Of a stretch of 8,673 nt of DNA, positions 1 to 6,204 are shown in pieces (the stretch's first letter is position 1; each line of letters begins with the position of its first letter). The notes beneath the pieces are model-generated. The model had not been told where the DNA came from. It saw only the letters and a program-made list of their open reading frames with translations, and did not search any database. Position numbers and translations under genes: made by a program. The stretch is from Bacteroidota bacterium (GTDB lineage: Bacteria > Bacteroidota > Bacteroidia > Chitinophagales > Chitinophagaceae). The stretch covers positions 1-8,673 of the forward strand of contig CANGUS010000062.1 of assembly GCA_947457085.1 (NCBI GenBank), read 5' to 3'.

Positions 1-617
1 ATCAATACACAGATAATATTGAGGAAAGAGAAGATGGAGGAACGCCTGCTTTTTTACAAGGAATTAAAACGGCATTATGCTTTAAACTTAAAAAAGAAAT
101 GGGCGTTGAAAACATGATTCAACGCGAAGAGGAGTTATTAAAAAAAGTATTTGCCCGCTTAAAAAAGATTGAAAATGTGCATATTTTAGCTGGCAATTTG
201 GAACATCGAATTGGAGCAGTATCTTTTTATATTACAAACCTACATTTTAACTTAGGGGTAAAATTATTAAACGATTATTTTGGCATTCAAGTACGAGGTG
301 GATGCGCATGTGCTGGTACCTATGGACACTATTTATTAAATATTGATCAAGAAAAATCGAATGAAATCATAGAAAAACTAAATCAAGGAAATTTATCCGT
401 TCGCCCAGGTTGGATTCGACTTTCTATTCACCCAACCATGAGCAATGAAGATGTTGATTTAATATTGGATGGAATTGAATATTTGGCTAAAAATCATGAA
501 ATGATGGCTAAGGATTATGAATATATTCCTACTAAAAATATATTTAAGCACAAAACATATGAATCAAGTTTCACAACAGATTTTTTAGAGGACGTGTTTA
601 TTGAAAAATTTGAATAA
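1..617 (+). CDS. Class V aminotransferase, cysteine desulfurase-like (5' end missing)
   Basis: The reading frame is open from base 3 and has no start in the window, so this is the last 204 residues of a longer PLP enzyme. The visible part begins with an E-R-E-D-G-G-T-P-A-F segment, typical of the small-domain side of class V (SufS/selenocysteine lyase-like) aminotransferases. It also carries RGGCACAG at visible residues 98-105 (about bases 294-317). In SufS-type desulfurases an R-x-G-x-x-C loop holds the catalytic cysteine; by alignment that would be the second cysteine here (residue 103). The family removes sulfur or selenium from cysteine-like substrates in the cytoplasm, but Bacteroidota have several such paralogues and the true substrate cannot be read from this fragment. 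An ATG at base 99 is internal, because the family-conserved sequence continues upstream of it. The gene converges on accD across a shared terminator. Confidence 0.85.
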   Translation, partial: QYTDNIEEREDGGTPAFLQGIKTALCFKLKKEMGVENMIQREEELLKKVFARLKKIENVHILAGNLEHRIGAVSFYITNLHFNLGVKLLNDYFGIQVRGGCACAGTYGHYLLNIDQEKSNEIIEKLNQGNLSVRPGWIRLSIHPTMSNEDVDLILDGIEYLAKNHEMMAKDYEYIPTKNIFKHKTYESSFTTDFLEDVFIEKFE

Positions 618-618
618 A

Positions 619-655
619 AAAAAAATACCGACTTTTAAAAAGTCGGTATTTTTTT
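619..655. terminator. Bidirectional rho-independent terminator between aminotransferase and accD
   Basis: Perfect inverted repeat centred on base 637. The core is ACCGACT (627-633) pairing with AGTCGGT (641-647), extended by A and T tracts on both sides out to 619 and 655. It begins 1 base after the aminotransferase stop (615-617) and ends 10 bases before the accD stop. The flanking A and T runs give a U tract in either direction, so it can end both convergent transcripts. Confidence 0.9.
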
Positions 656-665
656 GAATCTATTA

Positions 666-1520
666 TTAATGTTGAAAATAAAAAATCAAATCTGATAATT
701 TTTGTTTCAACTCTTTTCTATCGACAATAAAATCTAAGAAGCCATGTTCTAATAAAAATTCAGAACGCTGGAAACCTTCTGGTAATTCTTTTTTTATGGT
801 TTCTTTAATTACCCTTGGGCCCGCAAAACCAATCAATGCATTGGGTTCAGCAATATTTAAATCGCCCAACATCGCATAAGAAGCAGTTACACCACCTGTT
901 GTAGGGTCTGTCATAAATGAAATATACGGCAACTTTGCTTTGGCTAATTGAGTCAATTTTGCTGAAGTTTTTGCCATTTGCATCAATGAAAAAGCACTTT
1001 CCATCATACGAGCACCTCCTGATTTAGAGATAATCATAAACGGTAATTTGTGTGCAATGGCATAATCTATCCCACGAGCAATTTTTTCGCCCACTACACT
1101 GCCCATACTTCCTCCAATAAATTGAAAATTCATACAAGCGGTAACCATTTTTTGTCCGTTTATTTCACCCACAGCCACAGTCATAGCATCTTTTAAACCG
1201 GTCGATTTTTGTGCTTCTACAATCCGATTTTTGTAGGGTTTTAAATCTACAAATCCCAATTTATCATAGGATACAATATTTTCAAACAACAAGGATACCG
1301 TTCCTTTATCATAAAATATTTCAAAATACTCTGCTGCATCTATTCTATTATGATGATTACACGTAGGACAAACCCAAAGACTTTCTCTCAATTCAGTAAT
1401 TGTAGATGTTTTTTTACATCCAGGGCATTGAACCCAAAGCCCATCAGGTACTTCTTTTTTCTCCTTAGTAGAAGTTAAAATATTTTGCTTTATTCGTTTA
1501 AACCAAGTGGATGATGACAT
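666..1520 (-). CDS. accD: Acetyl-CoA carboxylase carboxyltransferase subunit beta
   Basis: 284 residues, close to the usual AccD length of about 280-305. With AccA, AccD forms the cytoplasmic carboxyltransferase that moves the carboxyl group from biotin on AccB to acetyl-CoA, giving malonyl-CoA for fatty acid synthesis. The N-terminal zinc ribbon is complete: cysteines 32, 35, 51 and 54 in CPGC and CPTC. The crotonase-fold core has SGGARMMES at 167-175, DPTTGGVTAS at 205-214 and GFAGPRVI at 231-238, all hallmark carboxyltransferase segments. The ATG at 1518-1520 gives the standard N-terminus (MSSSTWFKR) just before the ribbon. The bases before it are A/T-rich with no Shine-Dalgarno sequence, as is usual in Bacteroidota. 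It stands alone on its strand here, with no accA or fabD next to it. Confidence 0.97.
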   Translation of the reverse strand: MSSSTWFKRIKQNILTSTKEKKEVPDGLWVQCPGCKKTSTITELRESLWVCPTCNHHNRIDAAEYFEIFYDKGTVSLLFENIVSYDKLGFVDLKPYKNRIVEAQKSTGLKDAMTVAVGEINGQKMVTACMNFQFIGGSMGSVVGEKIARGIDYAIAHKLPFMIISKSGGARMMESAFSLMQMAKTSAKLTQLAKAKLPYISFMTDPTTGGVTASYAMLGDLNIAEPNALIGFAGPRVIKETIKKELPEGFQRSEFLLEHGFLDFIVDRKELKQKLSDLIFYFQH

Positions 1521-1593
1521 ATATATTTTTTTTAGTTTTTTTTATACTAGATAAATTTGTAGAAAAAAAGAGCAACAAAATTATTGCATCGCA

Positions 1594-1601
1594 CAAAAGT
1601 A
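1594..1601 (-). promoter_or_regulatory. accD: Candidate accD promoter (-7 element)
   Basis: Read on the minus strand this is TACTTTTG, an exact fit to the Bacteroidota -7 consensus TAnnTTTG, about 74 bases upstream of the accD start codon. The matching -33 TTTG is poor: the best candidate, 19 bases further upstream, is only ATTC. The call rests on the -7 match and on position. Confidence 0.4.
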
Positions 1602-1603
1602 GT

Positions 1604-1648
1604 AATAATCTCTAAATTATGTAGAATTATCGTTTTGAATTGTGAGGA
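1604..1648 (+). repeat. Direct repeat, copy A (left end of 2.5-kb accessory segment)
   Basis: Matches 4113-4157 in the same orientation at a constant offset of 2509 bases: 40 of 45 positions identical by eye, 37 of 41 over 1608-1648. Mismatches are at 1607, 1621, 1628, 1641 and 1642, with no gaps. It contains an imperfect 15-base palindrome (1611-1625). It lies upstream of accD, just outside the terminator of the membrane thioredoxin gene. Confidence 0.75.
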
Positions 1649-1663
1649 ACTGGTTTTGAAGTA

Positions 1664-1692
1664 AAAATCCGAAGTGGTTAGCTTCGGATTTT
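1664..1692 (-). terminator. Rho-independent terminator of the membrane thioredoxin gene
   Basis: An 11-bp perfect stem pairs 1664-1674 (AAAATCCGAAG) with 1682-1692, leaving a 7-base loop (1675-1681). On the minus strand it is followed by five T (1663-1667 are A on plus). It begins 6 bases after the stop codon of the gene ending at 1699. The same 11-bp stem recurs in the terminator at 6162-6193. Confidence 0.8.
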
Positions 1693-1698
1693 ATCGAA

Positions 1699-2709
1699 TT
1701 AAATTAAAAGTTTTTTCTTTTTTAAAAATTGTATTGCCAATTCTAATGAACCTCTAAATAGTATCATTTTATTTTTATAAATAATAATTGTTGGGTAAGA
1801 ATGAATTTTCATTTGTTTCTCCAACCTATCATCTCCTTTATAAACAGGAAAAGTGTAATTAAATTTACTGATTTTGTCATTAAAAAGTTTATTTTTAAAT
1901 GTATCGTTACTCAGAATATTAACACTTCTAATATCTAATAATGGGTTTTTGTGTTGTTCATTATAGAATATCTGAAAATTAGGAAATTCCTGCCAACAAG
2001 GACCACATTCAGTAAACCAAAAATCCATTATATAATAGGTACTTTCATTGCTTAAAATTACTTTTTTGCCAACTTTATCAAGCATTGTAGGATTCAAAGT
2101 AATTGGAGAATAAATAATTCCAGTAAATGAGCCACTATTAATATAATTATCTATATACTTTTTTCCTCCTATGAAATAAAGAAATTGAAAAAATGGCACA
2201 AAAAATAAGAATAAAATAATTTTAGTAGGTTCAATAAATTGAGAGGTAATGAAAGCTAAATGAATGGATATGAATGATAATAAAATTATTAAACAAAATA
2301 TTTCAGCTGAAAGAAAGAAATCAAACAAGCTTAGTATTGCAAAAACAAATAATGAAATAATATTATAAGTGGTTAATGTATAATTTGTTTTACAAATTTC
2401 TAAAATAATAACAGAACTTAAAGCTATTTGGATTATTTTAAAATAGAATTTGACGTTTAAATCATTAATATATAACAGATCTAAGCAAAATGACAATACT
2501 CCAAAAAGAAGAAAACCTAAAAGTAGATATTTATAAATTTTAAATACTTTTTCACGGTTCTTTATATAAAGAATATAAGTTATTACTAAAAACAAAGAAG
2601 GAGTAACATATATATCAAAAGACATTTCTTTTGAACGTACAAAAACACCAGTGATTATTACTAAAAGTGTTGGGAAAATAAATATTAAAATTTTATGAAT
2701 GGCTTTCAT
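1699..2709 (-). CDS. Multi-spanning membrane protein with C-terminal TlpA-like thioredoxin domain
   Basis: 336 residues. The first half is very hydrophobic, with about seven likely membrane segments near residues 7-24, 33-49, 60-80, 91-106, 114-131, 135-155 and 163-181. The C-terminal part from about 195 is a thioredoxin fold of the TlpA/ResA type: a DFWFTECGPCWQEFP segment with the CGPC active site at 235-238, and a Y-P-T cis-proline motif with Pro306. Seven spans with a cytoplasmic N-terminus would put the thioredoxin domain in the periplasm; this topology is inferred. The likely role is thiol-disulfide exchange on exported proteins. The gene follows a cysteine-rich lipoprotein gene on the same strand after 120 bases with no clear terminator, which suggests co-transcription and that the lipoprotein is its substrate. 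Composition is very AT-rich: bases 2221-2400 are about 21% G+C by hand count, against about 40% in samples of accD and the peptidase gene. No specific name for the membrane half is recognised. Confidence 0.8.
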   Translation of the reverse strand: MKAIHKILIFIFPTLLVIITGVFVRSKEMSFDIYVTPSLFLVITYILYIKNREKVFKIYKYLLLGFLLFGVLSFCLDLLYINDLNVKFYFKIIQIALSSVIILEICKTNYTLTTYNIISLFVFAILSLFDFFLSAEIFCLIILLSFISIHLAFITSQFIEPTKIILFLFFVPFFQFLYFIGGKKYIDNYINSGSFTGIIYSPITLNPTMLDKVGKKVILSNESTYYIMDFWFTECGPCWQEFPNFQIFYNEQHKNPLLDIRSVNILSNDTFKNKLFNDKISKFNYTFPVYKGDDRLEKQMKIHSYPTIIIYKNKMILFRGSLELAIQFLKKKKLLI

Positions 2710-2829
2710 TGGTAATAAAATATTAGTATAATATGCTTCTTTTACTTATTTGAATCTCTAAATACTCATGATAATTATTATAAAAAAATCACCTCAATTC
2801 ATTTAGACAGTCTTTTATTCAAAAATAAT

Positions 2830-3489
2830 TTACAAACCTTTTGGCCAACACCTTCCTTTACACTCTTTGCTCCAAAGCACCCCACAACCTCCTTTTGTTT
2901 TACAAACTTTACCTTTATCACAGTCTTGTTGACCACTAGTCATATAATCACAATACATATCTTTATTACAATTGCAATCAGGATCACTTCCACTTCCACC
3001 ACCTATATTAGGCTTAGCAACAATTTCAATATCTGTAGCCAAAGAGCCTACCAATCTAACAAATTTTAAATCGTCCCAATTTAATTGATTTCTTGCTTTA
3101 GATTCCCATTCATCAACAAAATTTTGCCCTTGAACATTATTATCAGAATAAAATTCAGGAACAAAATTATTCATTAAAAATTGTAAATGTGCTTTGTCCT
3201 CTATACTCAAATTATAATTATCAACTGTATATTTAATTTTTTCATTAAATATTCTCAATTTGTTTTCATTGGTCAAACTTCTGAATATCGCCACTTGCTC
3301 ATCCATATCATAAGTAGCAATTTGGTATCGTGAAATATTCTGATTTGCTTCTCTGTTTTTTATAACTTTATCATTTATTTTAGTATTACAACTAAATGTT
3401 TCTTGTTGTTTCTGACAACCAACAAATACCATACTTGCGATGGCTACGAATACGATTGCAGTGAGTGCAATTAATTTTAATTTTTTCAT
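2830..3489 (-). CDS. Lipoprotein precursor with C-terminal eight-cysteine domain, fulvocin C-related bacteriocin-like
   Basis: 219 residues. The N-terminus (MKKLKLIALTAIVFVAIASM) is a lipoprotein signal with a VFVGC lipobox, so Cys25 is the likely lipidated residue. Residues about 45-160 are charged and probably helical and have no cysteine. A glycine-rich linker GGGSGSDP (163-170) follows. The last 48 residues hold eight cysteines, at 172, 174, 180, 190, 196, 202, 210 and 214, with a GCGxxW element at 201-206. This C-x-C start, GCG-W centre and eight cysteines resemble, from memory, fulvocin C of Myxococcus fulvus and Bacteroidota proteins annotated as fulvocin C-related. An antibacterial peptide released from a lipid-anchored leader is therefore possible but unproven; a surface lipoprotein with a disulfide-stabilised domain is the alternative. 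The downstream thioredoxin membrane protein fits a need for four disulfides. The ATG at 3487-3489 directly starts the signal peptide. Confidence 0.7.
   Translation of the reverse strand: MKKLKLIALTAIVFVAIASMVFVGCQKQQETFSCNTKINDKVIKNREANQNISRYQIATYDMDEQVAIFRSLTNENKLRIFNEKIKYTVDNYNLSIEDKAHLQFLMNNFVPEFYSDNNVQGQNFVDEWESKARNQLNWDDLKFVRLVGSLATDIEIVAKPNIGGGSGSDPDCNCNKDMYCDYMTSGQQDCDKGKVCKTKGGCGVLWSKECKGRCWPKGL
2848..2976 (-). other. Eight-cysteine C-terminal domain (possible mature peptide)
   Basis: This stretch encodes residues 172-214 of the lipoprotein precursor. Cysteine spacing is C-x1-C-x5-C-x9-C-x5-C-x5-C-x7-C-x3-C, enough for four disulfides. It is preceded by the Gly/Ser/Asp linker (bases 2977-3009), a plausible processing or hinge region. 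No cleavage motif such as GG at the exact domain border is certain. Confidence 0.6.
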
Positions 3490-4112
3490 TTTTTATAGAT
3501 TGTTTTTTGTTGGTGAGCAAACTACTCATTCTTTCAGACCAACGGCTGGCAGAGTTTGGTAATTTTTTAATGGTTTACTTAATACACTCAAACCATGGTT
3601 GCTTGTTCTTAAATTTACATCTCCTCAATTTACTTTTCATTTTTGTTTATCATGGATTTTTATGATTGTCCAAATGTTTTCGGTTGACGAATAAAATACT
3701 ACAAACTATACAACGATTTTACGATAAACCATATTTTGTTTATTGGATTGTGTAGAATACCCAAAAAACAATGTAGGTATTTCGCATCACTCGTAACAAA
3801 GGCCGTTCAAATGATGTATACAAGCTATTCCAAAACACCTACCTTGTAAATAGATGTATAATAAATGCTTCCTGTATACTTTTTAAGAAATTTTAGTAGG
3901 TTTCTGTTACAGTTTTATTTTAGCTGAAGGCTCATGTTTTTTACTAAATTAAGATCTATGTGTTTTTTCAATAATGAATGTACAGCTAAAAAAGGGTTAA
4001 ACCAAAAAAAATATTTTTTTCACATTGATTAACATACCGGTATTTTTTTCAGAAATATCGTTTTTTAATCCATTTTATTTGATAATTAAATAGTTACAAG
4101 AAAATAAGCGCC
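3490..4112. other. Long noncoding stretch upstream of the lipoprotein and peptidase genes
   Basis: About 620 bases, continuing to the peptidase start through repeat copy B, without a convincing gene on either strand. It holds weak structure only: a 7-bp stem including one G-T pair (3755-3761 with 3776-3782), a perfect 10-base palindrome ATACCGGTAT (4034-4043) followed by a T run, and several T- and A-rich runs. No tRNA, rRNA or transposase remnant was seen. It probably contains the divergent upstream regions and possibly decayed DNA from the insertion event. Confidence 0.6.
3518..3544 (-). promoter_or_regulatory. Weak candidate promoter of the lipoprotein-thioredoxin pair
   Basis: Read on minus, a TTG (-33-like) is followed after 15 bases by TAGTTTG, one base shorter than the TAnnTTTG consensus and with slightly short spacing. 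It lies about 29 bases upstream of the lipoprotein start codon, leaving a short A-rich leader. The fit is imperfect, so this is a low-confidence call. Confidence 0.25.
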
Positions 4113-4157
4113 AATCATCTCTAAATTATATAGAATAATCGTTTTGAATATTGAGGA
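4113..4157 (+). repeat. Direct repeat, copy B (right end of 2.5-kb accessory segment)
   Basis: Partner of 1604-1648, same orientation, 40 of 45 positions identical. The imperfect palindrome is at 4120-4134 (TCTAAAT, central T, ATATAGA). The copy ends 26 bases before the peptidase start codon and its right end includes the TTG proposed as that gene's -33 element, so it overlaps the promoter region. Confidence 0.75.
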
Positions 4158-4179
4158 TGCCATTTTTGGTTTAATTTTA
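4151..4179 (+). promoter_or_regulatory. Candidate promoter of the M1 peptidase gene, very close to the start codon
   Basis: TTG at 4151-4153, an 18-base spacer, then TAATTTTA at 4172-4179, one base off the Bacteroidota -7 consensus TAnnTTTG. The -7 element ends 4 bases before the ATG at 4184. Transcription starting 5-7 bases downstream would give an mRNA with essentially no 5' leader. Confidence 0.45.
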
Positions 4180-4183
4180 CCCC

Positions 4184-6157
4184 ATGAAAAAAATAGTTTT
4201 AATTTTAATAAGCTTTGCAATTGCTCATCAACTCATAGCACAAGAAACCGCTACTACATGCGCTGAAGGTAAATTAAAAGCCTATCAATCGATTAAAAAG
4301 AAATCAAGGGCTAGCAATTTCGCCAATGCATTAATGAGCCAATATGATGTTCATTTTTATTATTTAGATATTGCTGCTGAACGGAACAGCACCAATGTAA
4401 GTGGATTTACTACCATAGGGGCTACCATTACCAGTGCCAGTTTAGATACTTTTTGTTTTGAATTAAATCAAGCACTGACATTAGATAGCATTCTTTACAA
4501 TAATCAATCCATTTCGTTTATAAGAAATGGAGCAATATCCTATGCCATTCTACCTGCTCCCGTTTTGCAAAATGCGAATATTTCGATTCAAATATTTTAC
4601 AAAGGCAATGCGTCTTTAACAGGTGGCAGTGCCATAGGAGACGGTTTCAGTACCGGAACTTCAGGTGCATGGGGAAATCAAGCTACATGGAGTTTAAGTG
4701 AACCCTACAGTGCTTATGAATGGTTCCCATGCAAACAATTTTTACAAGATAAAGCAGATAGTGCATGGGTTTTTGTGACCACAGATAATTTAAATAAAGT
4801 AGGCTCTAATGGAACCCTTGAAGGCGTTGACACTTTACCTAATAATAAAGTGAAATATCGTTGGAAAACTCACTATGCAATTGACTATTACTTAATTTCT
4901 GTAGCCATCGCTCGATATGTAGAATATACTACCTATGCACATCCTGCTAGTTTGCCTAACGACAGTATTCCAATTGTAAATTATGTTTATAATAACCCAA
5001 ATACCTTGCCCTTTTTAAAACCCTATTTAGATAGTTTAGGCATGATGGTTGAATATTTTTCTGACCGATTGGGTTTATATCCTTTTTATGGAGAAAAATA
5101 TGGCCATTGTATGGCTCCCTTTAGTGGTGGTATGGAACACCAAACTATGACTAGCGTTGGATTTTTACAAAATTTTTCACTCAATGCACACGAGTTAGTG
5201 CACCAATGGTTTGGGGATCATGTAACCTGCAAAACATGGAAAGATATTTTTATCAATGAAGGTTTTGCTTCCTATGGTGAATACTTAGCTTTTGAACATT
5301 TTTACAACTTAGCCGCAGCGCAAACTAAAATGTTAGGTGTGCACAATAATGTGTTACAAGATAATAATGCCACCGTTTATTTTACCGATACGACGGATGT
5401 AAACAGAATTTTTGATAGTAGACTTACGTACGACAAAGGGAGTGCAGTGGTTCATACCCTCCGCTTTGTACTAGGAGACAGTTTATTTTTTGCTGGATTA
5501 AAAAACTTTCAAACACAATATTCTTTTTCAACGGCTAGTATAGATGATTTACACAGCTCTTTACAGGCATTTACAGGTATTAATTTAAATGATTATTTTG
5601 GCCAATGGATATATGGTTTGGGCAGTCCGGTTTTTTACGGTCAATATTATAGTGATGGAAATAATATCTATATCAAAGTAAATGAATCTACTACTTCTAC
5701 AGCAACTCCATTATTTAAAACACCGCTTGAAATTCGTTGTTTAAGTGCTAGTGGAGACACAATCATTAAAGTAGATATAACACAAAACCTACATACATTT
5801 ATTATTCCTAGTTCCAAGATAATTTCAGGTATCAAAATTGATCCTAACAATTGGATATTGAACAAAGAAGGGCAATTTGCTTTAAACCAATCTCTATCAG
5901 CTACTCATTTTGAAGACAATGAATTAGGAAATCAACTGACTATTTACCCTAATCCTGTCAATGATTTTGTAGAAATCAATTCAAACAATTCAGAAAAAAT
6001 TGATTTTGTATTAATGAATAGTCAAGGCCAAAAAATACGATCAGGCAACTTTACCAAACTCATTAAACTAGATACAGGCAATTTAAATAGTGGCATTTAT
6101 TTTATAGAAATGAATTCTGCAAAGGCAAAAACAGTGAAGAAAATCGTGAAGTTATAA
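4184..6157 (+). CDS. Secreted M1 family zinc aminopeptidase with T9SS C-terminal sorting domain
   Basis: 657 residues. An N-terminal signal peptide (about 1-20, ending L-I-A-Q) leads to the M1 beta-saddle domain, which has a YEWFPCKQFLQDKADS segment near 178-193. The catalytic domain has HELVH at 336-340 with the third zinc ligand Glu359, exactly 18 residues after the HExxH, and a likely transition-state Tyr416 in LTYDKGSAV. The exopeptidase loop reads GGMEH (315-319) rather than the classical GAMEN. Residues about 580-657 form a Por/T9SS type A sorting domain (LTIYPNPVNDFVEIN, then SGIYFIE and a basic VKKIVKL end). The enzyme should cross the inner membrane by Sec and the outer membrane by T9SS, and release N-terminal residues from peptides outside the cell. 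It lacks the large C-terminal helical domain of long M1 enzymes. The ATG at 4184 starts the signal peptide exactly. Confidence 0.93.
   Translation: MKKIVLILISFAIAHQLIAQETATTCAEGKLKAYQSIKKKSRASNFANALMSQYDVHFYYLDIAAERNSTNVSGFTTIGATITSASLDTFCFELNQALTLDSILYNNQSISFIRNGAISYAILPAPVLQNANISIQIFYKGNASLTGGSAIGDGFSTGTSGAWGNQATWSLSEPYSAYEWFPCKQFLQDKADSAWVFVTTDNLNKVGSNGTLEGVDTLPNNKVKYRWKTHYAIDYYLISVAIARYVEYTTYAHPASLPNDSIPIVNYVYNNPNTLPFLKPYLDSLGMMVEYFSDRLGLYPFYGEKYGHCMAPFSGGMEHQTMTSVGFLQNFSLNAHELVHQWFGDHVTCKTWKDIFINEGFASYGEYLAFEHFYNLAAAQTKMLGVHNNVLQDNNATVYFTDTTDVNRIFDSRLTYDKGSAVVHTLRFVLGDSLFFAGLKNFQTQYSFSTASIDDLHSSLQAFTGINLNDYFGQWIYGLGSPVFYGQYYSDGNNIYIKVNESTTSTATPLFKTPLEIRCLSASGDTIIKVDITQNLHTFIIPSSKIISGIKIDPNNWILNKEGQFALNQSLSATHFEDNELGNQLTIYPNPVNDFVEINSNNSEKIDFVLMNSQGQKIRSGNFTKLIKLDTGNLNSGIYFIEMNSAKAKTVKKIVKL
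5941..6154 (+). other. T9SS type A sorting domain of the peptidase
   Basis: Encodes about the last 71 residues: the YPNP start motif, a beta-rich middle with a G-Q-K-I-R-S-G element, and the SGIYF then K-K-I-V-K-L ending typical of Bacteroidota cargo tails. The tail directs outer membrane export and is normally removed by the sortase PorU. Confidence 0.85.
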
Positions 6158-6161
6158 AATG

Positions 6162-6193
6162 AAAAAATCCGAAGCTTATCCTTCGGATTTTTT
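6162..6193. terminator. Bidirectional terminator between peptidase and nuclease genes
   Basis: A 13-bp perfect stem pairs 6162-6174 with 6181-6193, with a 6-base loop (CTTATC) and A/T runs on both sides. It starts 5 bases after the peptidase stop and ends 11 bases before the nuclease stop on the other strand. The inner stem (AAAATCCGAAG) is identical to that of the terminator at 1664-1692. Confidence 0.9.
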
Positions 6194-6204
6194 TTAATAC
6201 TTGT

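Noticed and set aside
99..101. ATG as the start of the aminotransferase
   Set aside because: Family-conserved residues continue in frame from base 3, so the true start lies before the window.
1651..1692. Small RNA running from repeat copy A to the hairpin on the plus strand
   Set aside because: TGGTTTTG at 1651-1658 is promoter-like, but its spacing to an upstream TTG is wrong and the hairpin is fully explained as the terminator of the minus-strand gene.
3465..3665. Plus-strand open frame of 66 codons, Leu/Phe-rich
   Set aside because: It overlaps the start of the lipoprotein gene on the other strand, has no recognisable motif and its hydrophobicity follows from T-rich DNA.
1604..4157. Insertion sequence or transposon
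   Set aside because: The repeats are direct, not inverted, and no transposase or integrase is encoded between them.
5668..5865. Minus-strand open frame of 65 codons inside the peptidase gene
   Set aside because: It is antisense to the well-supported M1 peptidase coding sequence and has no domain features.
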